Below, one piece after another: positions 25,965 to 34,781 of a DNA stretch of 64,000 nt. The stretch covers positions 558,001 to 622,000 of the forward strand of contig NZ_JAUEPH010000002.1 of assembly GCF_030403435.1 (NCBI RefSeq). Direction: 5' to 3'. The DNA comes from Algoriphagus sediminis (GTDB lineage Bacteria > Bacteroidota > Bacteroidia > Cytophagales > Cyclobacteriaceae). Positions within the stretch are counted from its first letter, which is position 1, and each line of letters starts with the position of its first letter. The notes under the pieces were generated by a model. It worked only from the letters and a program-made list of their open reading frames with translations. It had not been told where the DNA came from and ran no database searches. A program made the translations under genes and the position numbers.

Positions 25965-27464
25965 TTAGTCAGTAGACTTCATAACTGGATCCAAAGAATG
26001 GATTTTTAAATCTTCAAGGCCATTTTCTATTCTGATCTGAGTATAGGGCGATTCAGGGAAAACCAATGAAGTCATCACTAATTCACCATCGTTAATAAAT
26101 AATTCAATGGAGTTGGCGTCGACAAAAAGTCTTAATTCGTTTGCTTCCCAACTCATGGGTGCGGAATGTGATGCGGCAAAGTCGGGATGGAAATTACTTT
26201 TTCCTGCCTTCCTTCGGTCCACAGTTACTAAGCCATTTTCTTTGGAAAAATGGACTTCTTCTCCTGAGTTATTTTCAATTTTGAAGCTGAAGGTATTAGA
26301 ATCTATTTCTGCCTCTAATTCGAAAGCCTGACCCGGAAGAGGGGAGGATTGGGAAATGTGGAAAGTTTGATTTCTTAGCGAAAGCAATTCTTCTGACGGT
26401 TTTGATTTTACCAGTAGAGTTCCATCCACATCAAAAAGGGAGAGTTCCCGAGGAAGGGTCATTGCCGATCTCCAAGTTTTGGTGGGCACCACCTGAGCGT
26501 AGAGCCAATTACTCATCCATCCCATAAAGAGAGTTCTTCCATCAGATTCTGGAACATTGCTCCAGGTAACACCCGCGTAATTATCCGGTCCATAATCCAG
26601 CCATCTGATCAAATCATCATCAGGGATGAATTTTCCATCCATAAAATCCCCAATAAAATACTGTGTGGCAGAACCCATTTGTGGGCCACCTGGATTTAAA
26701 CTAACCAGTAAAACCCATTTTTCTTCACCATTTGGAGCCGTAAACTGCAGTAGATCGGGACACTCCCAGACACCACCATGTGCACCTATATTCTTTCCAA
26801 AGTCACCTATTTTTTCCCAGTTGATCAGGTTTGAGGATTCATAGAAATGAATTTCGTCTTTCACGGCCAAGGTCATGATCCAATTATCTCTTCCATCCTC
26901 TTTTGGTAAATTCATGACCTTGGGATCTCTAAAATCAGCTATCCCGGGACTTTCCAAAACAGGGTTTTCATCATAGGGTTTCCAGGTCTTTCCCTCATCA
27001 AGTGAAAAGGCAATTCCCTGACTTTGGAATGTATTTGAACCTGAATCAGCCCCTACAGGATCATGATAGGTATAAATCGCTATGTAAGGTGGGTTGCCAG
27101 CTGTTCCCAAACCAGATGAATTTTTCAAATCAAAGACTGCACTCCCAGAAAAAATATAGCCTAAGCTGTCCGGATAAAGGGCAATGGGTTTATGCTCCCA
27201 TCTTAGCATATCCTTACTCGTAGCATGACCCCAATGCATGGGACCCCAGACGGTGGAGTCCGGATAATATTGATAGAAAAGGTGATAATCTCCGTTGATA
27301 TAGACCATACCATTGGGATCATTCATCCAGCCTGTTTTGGGGGTGAAATGGTACTCTGATCTATATTTTTCACCATTGGGAGACTCGAATTTTATGGGTT
27401 CTCCTGTATTACAACCAAAAATTAATAAGAGAAAAATAGATGCAAAGGGTAGTGTTTTATTCAT
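25965..27464 (-). CDS. Glycoside hydrolase family 32 lipoprotein (fructosidase)
   Basis: A 499-residue lipoprotein (IFLLLIFGCNTG) of GH32, enzymes that cleave beta-fructosyl bonds in sucrose, levan or inulin. The nucleophile motif WMNDPNG has Asp49; DFRDPKV holds the transition-state Asp and WECPDL the acid/base Glu. A C-terminal beta-sandwich follows (ELRLFVDANSIELFINDGEL). Extracellular or periplasmic fructan use is expected. No SusC/SusD pair is nearby, which is unusual for a Bacteroidota polysaccharide locus. Its ATG overlaps the glycosyltransferase stop by 4 bases (ATGA). Confidence 0.92.
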   Translation of the reverse strand: MNKTLPFASIFLLLIFGCNTGEPIKFESPNGEKYRSEYHFTPKTGWMNDPNGMVYINGDYHLFYQYYPDSTVWGPMHWGHATSKDMLRWEHKPIALYPDSLGYIFSGSAVFDLKNSSGLGTAGNPPYIAIYTYHDPVGADSGSNTFQSQGIAFSLDEGKTWKPYDENPVLESPGIADFRDPKVMNLPKEDGRDNWIMTLAVKDEIHFYESSNLINWEKIGDFGKNIGAHGGVWECPDLLQFTAPNGEEKWVLLVSLNPGGPQMGSATQYFIGDFMDGKFIPDDDLIRWLDYGPDNYAGVTWSNVPESDGRTLFMGWMSNWLYAQVVPTKTWRSAMTLPRELSLFDVDGTLLVKSKPSEELLSLRNQTFHISQSSPLPGQAFELEAEIDSNTFSFKIENNSGEEVHFSKENGLVTVDRRKAGKSNFHPDFAASHSAPMSWEANELRLFVDANSIELFINDGELVMTSLVFPESPYTQIRIENGLEDLKIHSLDPVMKSTD

Positions 27465-28735
27465 GACTTGGGATTCATTATGAGCTCTTTTACCAGATTA
27501 GGATCTGATTCTCCTTGCATTCGATTTGCCATTTCAGATACATTTTCTAAGTATTTTCCATTTGACCAAAAGTCAGAAAGTACTGGTGAAAGATTTTTCT
27601 GATTCAATTTATGCACCGAAATGCCTTTTGGCCCCAGCCCTTTATCAGACACTAGCCTATTCCAAAAATACTGATCAATTATATGAGGAATTATAAGTTG
27701 AACACAAGAATAATAGCTAGCGAGGTGAGTGGTGCCAGAACCGCCATGATGGACTACACCATAAAGCTTTGGCATGATATAATCGTAAGGTATGCGATTG
27801 ACAAATAAGATAGAATCTGGAGCATTCTCTACTTTTTCCAATCCTCCCCATGAAGTGTTTATAATGGCAGGTATTTCCATTTCTGAAAGCATTCTCACAA
27901 ATATTTCAGAAATCTCCCTTGGCCGAGTATTACTCATGGAGCCAAAAGTCACCAAAATAGCTTTTGGGTATTTTTCAAGCCAGTTTTCAAGCCCTGGCTC
28001 TGGCTGATAGTCTTTTTTTTGATTTCTGTGCAGGTAGCCTGTTATTCTAGCATTTTCAGGCCATTCGGCTGGTTTTGGAAACAGGGAAGGGGATATGTTA
28101 TAAATGTTTGTCAGAATTTTCTCTTCCAATTCCTTAAAGTTTTTGGGAGAAAAATCCATTTCAGGATGATCAGAGTAGAATTGACCCAAAAACCTTTTGA
28201 GCATTCTTCTCCTGACTCCATTCACAAAACTATAGCTGAGTTTAATCCAAAAGGGAGATATTATATTCCATTTTCCAAATCCGATATGTGGATATTTTGA
28301 AGATGGATGAGTGAGACATGGCATGGCATGAACAGCGATGTATTTAGATGGCTCTAAAAGGCCTCCAAATAAACCATATAAGCATTTGGAATGATACATG
28401 ACTCGATCAGGCTGGAACCTGTCAATGGCCTCTTTTTGAACTTCTATAATTCTATTTTGAAGCTTCATCGAAGATTTCATCAATTTTAGGTATCCTTTGA
28501 TTTTCTCAAAAAATCCTCCCTGTCCTCCCATTACCTGTTTACCTGTTTGTGAACTTAAGAGTTCCAAAAACTCAGCTGGGAAGCCTTCAAATGCATAACC
28601 AAGGCCTTCTACTTCCTCTCGGAATTGCTCTGGAAAAACGCATAGAATTTCATGGGAATTATCGAAGAGAGCTGCCTGTGCGAGAAAAGGTTCTACATCA
28701 CCTCTGGAGCCGAGAGCCATGAACAGAAATTTCAT
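27461..28735 (-). CDS. GT1-family glycosyltransferase
   Basis: A 424-residue GT-B enzyme like sterol and flavonoid glucosyltransferases. The N-terminus MKFLFMALGSRGDVEPFLA is the classical GT1/GT28 opening, and the C-terminal nucleotide-sugar site reads VVHHGGSGTTHLAS and IPHIIDQYFWNRLV. It probably transfers a hexose from UDP- or TDP-sugar to a lipid or small acceptor. It is translationally coupled to the GH32 fructosidase, an odd partner, and lies 71 bases from the divergent rfbA. Confidence 0.88.
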   Translation of the reverse strand: MKFLFMALGSRGDVEPFLAQAALFDNSHEILCVFPEQFREEVEGLGYAFEGFPAEFLELLSSQTGKQVMGGQGGFFEKIKGYLKLMKSSMKLQNRIIEVQKEAIDRFQPDRVMYHSKCLYGLFGGLLEPSKYIAVHAMPCLTHPSSKYPHIGFGKWNIISPFWIKLSYSFVNGVRRRMLKRFLGQFYSDHPEMDFSPKNFKELEEKILTNIYNISPSLFPKPAEWPENARITGYLHRNQKKDYQPEPGLENWLEKYPKAILVTFGSMSNTRPREISEIFVRMLSEMEIPAIINTSWGGLEKVENAPDSILFVNRIPYDYIMPKLYGVVHHGGSGTTHLASYYSCVQLIIPHIIDQYFWNRLVSDKGLGPKGISVHKLNQKNLSPVLSDFWSNGKYLENVSEMANRMQGESDPNLVKELIMNPKS

Positions 28736-28806
28736 AGTGCTTTTGGGAATGAGCCAATATTAATAGCTTTAGACTTCAATCTAGGATTTGTTTTGAAATT
28801 TCACTT

Positions 28807-29664
28807 ATGAAAGGAATTATTTTGGCTGGAGGCTCTGGAACGAGATTGTATCCGCTTACCATAGCAGTGTCCAAGCAACTTATGCCGGTTTATGATAAAC
28901 CGATGATTTACTATCCATTGTCAGCTCTGATGATGGCGGGAATTCGGGAGATTTTGATTATCACTACTCCGGAGGATTCTGACTCCTTCAGAAAGCTTTT
29001 AGGAGACGGCTCTCAGGTTGGGTGTTCATTTGAATATGCCGTCCAACCAAGTCCTGATGGTCTGGCCCAGGCTTTTTTGATTGGAGAAGAATTCATAGGT
29101 GATGATAAGGTGGCCCTTATTCTTGGGGATAATATTTTTTACGGAGCAGGTTTGGAGAAGACTTTGACAGAATATACAGATCCGGATGGGGGAGTAGTTT
29201 TCGCTTATCATGTTACAGATCCTGAACGTTATGGAGTGGTAGAATTTGATGAAAACCAGATGGCAGTGAGCATTGAAGAAAAGCCAAAGTCACCAAAGTC
29301 TAATTTTGCAGTTCCTGGCCTTTATTTTTATGATAATGAGGTGGTTAGTATTGCCAAGGGAATTAAGCCAAGTCCCCGTGGAGAATTGGAAATTACCGAT
29401 GTGAATAATGCCTATTTAAAAAAGAAAGCACTCAATGTGGCTATCCTGGAAAGAGGCACAGCATGGCTGGACACCGGCACCCATGACTCTTTGCTACAGG
29501 CAGCTACTTTTGTGGAGGTAATAGAACAACGCCAGGGTTTAAAGATCGGCTGTATTGAAGAAATTGCTTATCGCAAAGGGTTTATTGGAAAGGATCAACT
29601 TCTAGAGGCTGCGAAGAAACTCGGAAAGAGCGGTTATGGGGATTATTTAAAGCGGATAATCTAA
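28807..29664 (+). CDS. rfbA: Glucose-1-phosphate thymidylyltransferase
   Basis: Makes dTDP-glucose from dTTP and glucose-1-phosphate, the first step towards dTDP-rhamnose. The N-terminal nucleotidyltransferase signature [36 protein letters not shown], and [19 protein letters not shown] are diagnostic. The 285-residue length is normal. rfbB, rfbC and rfbD are not adjacent. Its stop codon directly abuts the stop of the convergent kinase-like gene with no base between and no hairpin terminator visible. Confidence 0.95.
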   Translation: MKGIILAGGSGTRLYPLTIAVSKQLMPVYDKPMIYYPLSALMMAGIREILIITTPEDSDSFRKLLGDGSQVGCSFEYAVQPSPDGLAQAFLIGEEFIGDDKVALILGDNIFYGAGLEKTLTEYTDPDGGVVFAYHVTDPERYGVVEFDENQMAVSIEEKPKSPKSNFAVPGLYFYDNEVVSIAKGIKPSPRGELEITDVNNAYLKKKALNVAILERGTAWLDTGTHDSLLQAATFVEVIEQRQGLKIGCIEEIAYRKGFIGKDQLLEAAKKLGKSGYGDYLKRII

Positions 29665-30678
29665 TTATAACTGATTCAGGCTTATTCTGAGCAATTGTCC
29701 CATATTCTGTGCCTTTAAAAACTCCTGTTTCTTGTAATGTCGTGCAAGTTCACGACGAAGACTGTCCACGTTTTCACGTTGGGAAAGCACATCACCTTCC
29801 ATCGCATTCAGGATGTTTTGAATGGTGACTTTTGCTGAACGGACCCGGTTGGAAATTAAAGTTCTTTCTTCTTTTTGATACTGCCGCATTGATTCAGGGG
29901 TGATGTATTTCATCCCTAATTCAATGAGCTTGTTGTTTTCCTTGAAATACTGCGGAAGATAAATGGACTTTTTGCCTTCATATGATTGCTGGTCAAAATC
30001 TATTGCCCGAATGCGGTAGTGTGTCTCCTCAAAATCTGGTGTTACATCGATCACAAAATTTGAGGAATGCATATCCCCCAAAAGCCTCACAAAGCAACGT
30101 TCATTAAATTTCACAAACTCCTTGGCTAGCCGAATGGCATTGGTATCATGGAGGTCCATGTGATCTTTCATAAATTTATCACCCGGAATCCCTGCTATGT
30201 GCTCTTCAATCAGGGTGTTTTGATGCACCAAATAGCTGATTCTATTCGGGGATAATAAGTGCTCTAGCTCAAGGCCATACACCCTGGAAGCATCAGCATT
30301 TTTAATATAGAAGTAATCGAAATTATCATTAATTCTATTCACAATCCTCACCCGAAAAGGTTGGGTATTGCCATACACACATAGGTCAATGCGATCTACG
30401 TAAAGGTGCTGCATGACGCTCATATCTCCTCCAGCTTTGAGCAGAGCGTATATTTTCTTTACATTCAGATGAATTTCCTCCCTGTCAGACTGATCATAGA
30501 AAACGGTTTCCCAAAGTGTGTCTTTTTCCAGTGAATCATAAAGAGCTATTGAACTGGAATATCGAAGAAGCTCATCATAATGAATGGGAATATCCACCTC
30601 CCTTCCGTACCCTACAAGATACTCTCGTAGCCCCTCGCTAATGGGATAGATTTTTTTCTTTTTGCTGATTAAGGCCAT
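29665..30678 (-). CDS. Kinase-fold (APH/protein-kinase-like) protein, unknown substrate
   Basis: A 337-residue protein I do not recognise as a named family, but it carries kinase-fold landmarks in order. Lys126 is in DYFYIKNADA and Glu137/Glu139 lie in GLELEH (possible beta3-Lys/helix-C pair). A hinge-like LIEEHIAGIPGDKFM follows. A catalytic-loop-like GDMHSSNFVI has Asp202 and Asn207, and AIDFDQ has Asp227 in the metal position. The G-D-x-H-x2-N pattern is that of APH-type kinases. The C-terminal quarter is helical and basic. It is the third gene of a leftward operon (psi-like, DUF3817), starting 2 bases after DUF3817. Confidence 0.6.
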   Translation of the reverse strand: MALISKKKKIYPISEGLREYLVGYGREVDIPIHYDELLRYSSSIALYDSLEKDTLWETVFYDQSDREEIHLNVKKIYALLKAGGDMSVMQHLYVDRIDLCVYGNTQPFRVRIVNRINDNFDYFYIKNADASRVYGLELEHLLSPNRISYLVHQNTLIEEHIAGIPGDKFMKDHMDLHDTNAIRLAKEFVKFNERCFVRLLGDMHSSNFVIDVTPDFEETHYRIRAIDFDQQSYEGKKSIYLPQYFKENNKLIELGMKYITPESMRQYQKEERTLISNRVRSAKVTIQNILNAMEGDVLSQRENVDSLRRELARHYKKQEFLKAQNMGQLLRISLNQL

Positions 30679-30680
30679 TA

Positions 30681-30992
30681 TCAGGCAGAAATTTGGTATT
30701 TCTTCTTTAGGTCCTGGTCAAATACAAAAGGCCCAAAAGGTAAAACAGATGCTGTTAAGGCCATAAATATTCTTTTCCAGCTCCAATCCAGCTTTAGGGC
30801 CGTAGGGATAAGAACATAAAGATAAGCCATGAAAAGAACACCATGCGCCCAACCCACCACTTTAACTGCCATAGGCATGTCAAAGGCATATTTCAATGGC
30901 ATTGCCAGAAATAAAAGAACCAGGAAGGAAATACCCTCTGTGAGACTTATATATCTAAATCGATTATACCACTTGTTTTGCTCCTCAGTCAT
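30681..30992 (-). CDS. DUF3817 membrane protein
   Basis: A 103-residue inner-membrane protein of the DUF3817 family with three to four predicted helices. The hallmarks RYISLTEGISFLVLLFLAMPLKY and VGWAHGVLFMAYLYVL have the conserved Glu in the first helix and Trp-Ala-His in the second (only parts shown). Function is unknown. It lies 6 bases downstream of the psi-like gene and 2 bases upstream of the kinase-like gene, so the three are co-transcribed. Confidence 0.85.
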   Translation of the reverse strand: MTEEQNKWYNRFRYISLTEGISFLVLLFLAMPLKYAFDMPMAVKVVGWAHGVLFMAYLYVLIPTALKLDWSWKRIFMALTASVLPFGPFVFDQDLKKKYQISA

Positions 30993-30998
30993 TTGGTT

Positions 30999-31568
30999 TT
31001 ATTTGGTGACATGAAATAATACTTGAAGAGCTCCCCAAAGTTTCCTTTTTAAAGAATTATCGTCTTTAATTACGGTTAAAGCATCTGCAAATAAGAATTC
31101 AGTTTCCTCATCAGAATAGACTTGATATTCAGGTGCTGGGGTAGCATTAATTGGGTGTTTGATTCGACCAAAACGAATGATTTTATGTGCTCCGATTTCA
31201 TTAAAATCCTCCAAACTTCTCCCTTCTAATTCCTCCGATGACAATAGGCCAATATCGGACATGGAGTGATTCACTGCACCTAATATTTTTGATAGAAGTT
31301 CCAGGGCATCTTCGGTTAATTCGCTTTCCTCATGCAAAACCAACACTTGTTGAGAGAATTCACTCCTTACCTTAATGGGCTCAGGTTTTAAATCTTCTGT
31401 TTTTCCGGATTTTAGAGATTTTATTTTTGGTTCTTCTACAGAACTAATACTGGGGACAGGCCTTTTTTCTTCCTTTTCCTCTTGTGGCGCTTCATTGAAT
31501 TCCTCAGGAAGAAAGTAAATCTCCTCCGTAAGGAGGGATGACAACTCGTTCAGGTTCTCTTTTTCCAT
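30999..31568 (-). CDS. Possible DNA polymerase III psi (HolD)-like protein
   Basis: A 189-residue protein with a short N-terminal helix, an acidic/basic linker (residues 25-70), and a compact domain at about 72-187. The domain order resembles HolD (psi): strand QQVLVLHEE, helix LLSKILGAVN, SDIGLL, strand HKIIRFGR, a second strand/helix FLFADALTVI, then NSLKRKLWGALQVLF, close to psi's N-P-x-x-K-R-x-L-W-x-x-L end. HolD also has a disordered N-terminal tail that binds the clamp loader. This is pattern recognition without strict motifs; an unrelated protein is possible. It is the first gene of the three-gene operon. Confidence 0.45.
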   Translation of the reverse strand: MEKENLNELSSLLTEEIYFLPEEFNEAPQEEKEEKRPVPSISSVEEPKIKSLKSGKTEDLKPEPIKVRSEFSQQVLVLHEESELTEDALELLSKILGAVNHSMSDIGLLSSEELEGRSLEDFNEIGAHKIIRFGRIKHPINATPAPEYQVYSDEETEFLFADALTVIKDDNSLKRKLWGALQVLFHVTK

Positions 31569-31600
31569 GGTGGAAATTGGCTTTTAATTGCACTTTTGCC

Positions 31601-31632
31601 AAAAAAAAAGACCACTTTCTGAAGTGGCCTTT
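31601..31632 (-). terminator. Intrinsic terminator of the thioesterase gene
   Basis: On the minus strand GGCCACTT pairs with AAGTGGTC (one G-U pair) around a 4-base loop, extended by AAA/TTT, and is followed by a run of nine T. The wobble pair works only on the minus strand, fitting a terminator for the gene ending at 31637. Confidence 0.85.
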
Positions 31633-31636
31633 AAAA

Positions 31637-32155
31637 TTATTTCATGTTAAAAATGGACTTGAGTTCATGTGCGTCCTCTGCCTTCATTCGCTTGCCTAAA
31701 ACTAATCGCAACTGGCGTCTTCTCAAGGCACCATCGAACAATTCTTTTTCTTCTTCAGTCTCCGGAATCACTTCGGGTATTTCTATCGGTTTTCCGTTTT
31801 GATCTACGGCCACAAAGGTGAAAAAAGCCCTATGGGTGACGATGCTCTTGTTTGCTGGTATATCTTCTGCACTGACCTCAATATGGACCTCCATAGAAGA
31901 GGTGAAGGACCGGGTTACTTGCGCCTTAAGAGTGACAACATTACCAAGGGCAATGGGTTGTTTAAATGAAATGTTATCCGCTGAGGCGGTGACCACTATG
32001 CGATTTGAATGCTTTTGGGCAGCTATGGCAGCTACCACATCCATCCAATGCATAAGTTTACCCCCCATGAGATTATTTAAAGTATTGGTATCATTGGGAA
32101 GAACCATCTCCGTCATGATGGTTGCTGATTCTTTTGCAAACTTCTTTTTAGCCAT
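31637..32155 (-). CDS. Acyl-CoA thioesterase, hotdog fold
   Basis: A 172-residue cytosolic acyl-CoA thioesterase of the BACH/YciA type. LPNDTNTLNNLMGGKLMHWMDVVAA holds the conserved Asn and the helix with Asp; ASADNISFKQPIALGNVV and HRAFFTFVAVDQNGKP complete the hotdog (only parts are listed). It hydrolyses acyl-CoA to free acid and CoA, and usually forms hexamers. The ATG at 32155 is chosen; a TTG two codons earlier is in frame. It is a single gene with its own terminator. Confidence 0.88.
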   Translation of the reverse strand: MAKKKFAKESATIMTEMVLPNDTNTLNNLMGGKLMHWMDVVAAIAAQKHSNRIVVTASADNISFKQPIALGNVVTLKAQVTRSFTSSMEVHIEVSAEDIPANKSIVTHRAFFTFVAVDQNGKPIEIPEVIPETEEEKELFDGALRRRQLRLVLGKRMKAEDAHELKSIFNMK

Positions 32156-32236
32156 TATCAAAGTATTTATTCAAAATTACGAATAAAATTTTGACTGGAA
32201 TTATTATCCTTTATTATTCGAAATAATATTTCGAAA

Positions 32237-32893
32237 TTATTTCCAGCCATCTTTACCCAAAAGAGGAACGAAGGCAAAAGAATCGAATTCCTCTTTGACC
32301 ACCTTTGTATTTGATTGCTTCGTCAATTTAAGCATTTTCTGACTGGACCTATCTCCAACTGGGATAACCAGAATCCCTCCAATTTTTAATTGTCTGATTA
32401 GCTCGTTAGGAACTACAGGAGCACCAGCAGTTACAAGGATTTTATCATATGGAGCGTGCTGGGGTAAACCTTTGGAGCCATCACCCTGAAAGAGGTGGAA
32501 GCTAACACCAAGTCTCTCTAAAAACTTCCGAGTTCTCTCGTATAGTTTCTTTTGATACTCAATGCTATAAACCTCAGCACCCAAAATATGGAGAATAGTA
32601 CCCTGATAACCAGATCCGGTTCCAATTTCCAAGATTTTATCGCCTTCTTTCACTTCAAGTAACTCGGTCTGAAAAGCAACAGTGTACGGCTGGGATATCG
32701 TTTGGCCTTCGCCTATCGGGAAGGCCTTATCCTCATAAGCATGGGAAACAAGAGCCGAATCAAAGAAAAAATGTCTAGGTAATTGATAGATTGCGTCGAG
32801 CACCCTCTCATCCTTAATTCCTTTCTCACGGATTGTCTTGACTAAGGCTTTTCTTTTTCCTTTATGAAGATAGGTGTCTTGAAGGCGAAGCAT
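32237..32893 (-). CDS. pcm: Protein-L-isoaspartate O-methyltransferase
   Basis: Repairs isoaspartyl residues in aged proteins by SAM-dependent methylation. The 218-residue length and the motifs IGEGQTISQPYTVAFQTELL, ILEIGTGSGYQGTILHILG and DKILVTAGAPVVP are diagnostic, ending with GGILVIPVGDR. It is a single leftward gene, divergent from ribE across 107 bases. Confidence 0.95.
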   Translation of the reverse strand: MLRLQDTYLHKGKRKALVKTIREKGIKDERVLDAIYQLPRHFFFDSALVSHAYEDKAFPIGEGQTISQPYTVAFQTELLEVKEGDKILEIGTGSGYQGTILHILGAEVYSIEYQKKLYERTRKFLERLGVSFHLFQGDGSKGLPQHAPYDKILVTAGAPVVPNELIRQLKIGGILVIPVGDRSSQKMLKLTKQSNTKVVKEEFDSFAFVPLLGKDGWK

Positions 32894-33000
32894 TCTTTGG
32901 GTGATTTTTGGCCGAAGATACTTGAATTATTAACGTATTTTGAAACCGAAATTACCATTTTTGACTTTTATCCTTCAAAAGCGAAAAAATAGAAATAGGA

Positions 33001-33588
33001 ATGTTTACAGGAATTATTGAAGCCTTTGGAACCATCGAAGCCATTACCCGAGAGGGAACGAATATTCATTTTGACCTGGTCTCCGAAATTGGGTCTGAAC
33101 TGAAAGTAGATCAATCATTGGCTCACGATGGAGTTTGCCTAACTGTGGTGTCAGTAAAGGGTAATGCTTATAGAGTCACTGCAATTGATGAGACGTTGTT
33201 AAAAACTAATTTGAGTTGCTGGGAAGTAGGTAAGAAGGTGAATTTAGAAAGATGTATGCCAGCAAATGGACGTTTTGATGGGCACATAGTACAAGGTCAT
33301 GTGGATCAAATTGGAATTATTAAATCAATAGAAGACCAAGACGGTAGCTGGCTTTTTACTGTGAATTTTGATGATCATAAATCGAATGTGACTGTAGAAA
33401 AAGGTTCGATCACAATAAACGGAACAAGTCTCACCTGCTTTAACTCAAAGCCAGGAGAGTTTACCGTTGCCATCATTCCTTATACTTTCGAGAATACGAA
33501 CTTTCATCAATTGAGAGTTGGTGACTCCGTAAATCTTGAGTTCGATATCGTAGGAAAGTATATCCAAAGGATTACTCAAGGGTATTAA
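33001..33588 (+). CDS. ribE: Riboflavin synthase
   Basis: Converts two 6,7-dimethyl-8-ribityllumazine molecules to riboflavin. It has the invariant start MFTGIIEAFGTIEAI and two lumazine-binding repeats of about 90 residues, the first with LAHDGVCLTV and the second starting GRFDGHIVQGHVDQIG and containing ITINGTSLT. The 195-residue length is normal. I see no FMN-riboswitch-like leader in the 107 bases before it. Confidence 0.96.
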   Translation: MFTGIIEAFGTIEAITREGTNIHFDLVSEIGSELKVDQSLAHDGVCLTVVSVKGNAYRVTAIDETLLKTNLSCWEVGKKVNLERCMPANGRFDGHIVQGHVDQIGIIKSIEDQDGSWLFTVNFDDHKSNVTVEKGSITINGTSLTCFNSKPGEFTVAIIPYTFENTNFHQLRVGDSVNLEFDIVGKYIQRITQGY

Positions 33589-33610
33589 ATCTAGACTTAT
33601 CCTTAAGCCT

Positions 33611-34708
33611 TTATTTCATACCTAGCATATCCTCCTCAGGTGATTTCACTAAACGAAAACCAACATTTGAGGAACCTCCATCTATTGCATGCCCTTGCCT
33701 TGCACTGGGACGGTAATTTATGCAGTAATTATCTGCACAGAGAAAAGATCCTCCTTTGATTACTCTTTCTTTGGCATATGGATTTCCAGGAACGTAGCAT
33801 GGATTCATATCTGCATCCAACTTTGGTGCCTGACCGGCTAGCCGAGCAAATTTTAAGGCATCAAACCAATCATCTGTAAGTTCCCAAACATTTCCAATCA
33901 TATCGTAAAGGCCATAATTGTTTGGTGCATAGGATTTTACAGGAGAAGTGCCTTCATAACCATCAAGGGCAGAATTTTCATGAGGAAACGTACCAGTAAA
34001 GGTGTTGGCAAGATATTGTCCATTTGGGCTCAACTCATCTCCCCAGGCAAACCTTTTTCCATTCAGCCCGCCTCTTCCAGCAAATTCCCATTCAATTTCT
34101 GTAGGTAATCTCTTTCCTACCCAGTCGGCGTATGCAACGGCATCTTCATATGCAATATGGACTACGGGATGATTTTCGAGTCCTTTAATATCACTTCCAG
34201 GACCTTCAGGATGCTTCCAATTTGCTCCCTGTACCCAGGTCCACCAAAGAGAAATATCCTGTAAGGGTACAGGCTCTGAAGGTGGGGTAAAAACCATAGA
34301 ACCGGGCGCTAAGTATGAAGGGTCAGGTTCAGGAGTATCAGGTGGAAGTTGTTTCTTCAGATCTTCCCATTTAGTTGCCTTCTCTGCCAAGGTCACATAG
34401 CCAGTTGCATCCACGAAAGCTTGAAATTCAGCATTGGTTACTTCATGCACATCCATCCAGAAGCCTTCCACGGTTAGATCAACAGCAGGTCGCTCTACTT
34501 GATAAGCATCGGCTTCGTTGGTTCCCATGGTAAATTGCCCTCCAGGAATCCAGACCATTCCTTCAGGATTTTCTGTTGGTTGCTTCAGGGTTTCTTCTAC
34601 CGCTTTAGGGCTTTTTTCTGTGATCTTTTCAGATGGTTTTTCACAGGAAATCAAGATGGTTGTGGCCAACACCACTGCCAATTTTAATCTATTACTCTTC
34701 AATTGCAT
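33611..34708 (-). CDS. Formylglycine-generating enzyme-like lipoprotein
   Basis: A 365-residue lipoprotein (LATTILISC) with an FGE/SUMF1 domain: MVWIPGGQFTMGTNE, GFWMDVHEVTNAEFQAF, RLPTEIEWEFAGRGG and MIGNVWELTDDWFD. The two active-site cysteines of true FGE are both present, Cys324 and Cys329 in GGSFLCADNYCINYR, followed by GSSNVGFRLV. Many Bacteroidota FGE-fold lipoproteins (e.g. gliding proteins GldJ/GldK) are not enzymes, so retention of both Cys is notable. Real FGEs convert a sulfatase Cys to formylglycine using copper and O2. No sulfatase gene is in the window. Confidence 0.85.
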   Translation of the reverse strand: MQLKSNRLKLAVVLATTILISCEKPSEKITEKSPKAVEETLKQPTENPEGMVWIPGGQFTMGTNEADAYQVERPAVDLTVEGFWMDVHEVTNAEFQAFVDATGYVTLAEKATKWEDLKKQLPPDTPEPDPSYLAPGSMVFTPPSEPVPLQDISLWWTWVQGANWKHPEGPGSDIKGLENHPVVHIAYEDAVAYADWVGKRLPTEIEWEFAGRGGLNGKRFAWGDELSPNGQYLANTFTGTFPHENSALDGYEGTSPVKSYAPNNYGLYDMIGNVWELTDDWFDALKFARLAGQAPKLDADMNPCYVPGNPYAKERVIKGGSFLCADNYCINYRPSARQGHAIDGGSSNVGFRLVKSPEEDMLGMK

Positions 34709-34781
34709 TCACCTTTCTTTAGTATGATAAAAGTAATAAGAAAGACGTTAAATCACATTTTTTTGGCTGAAAGCCTGAGGA

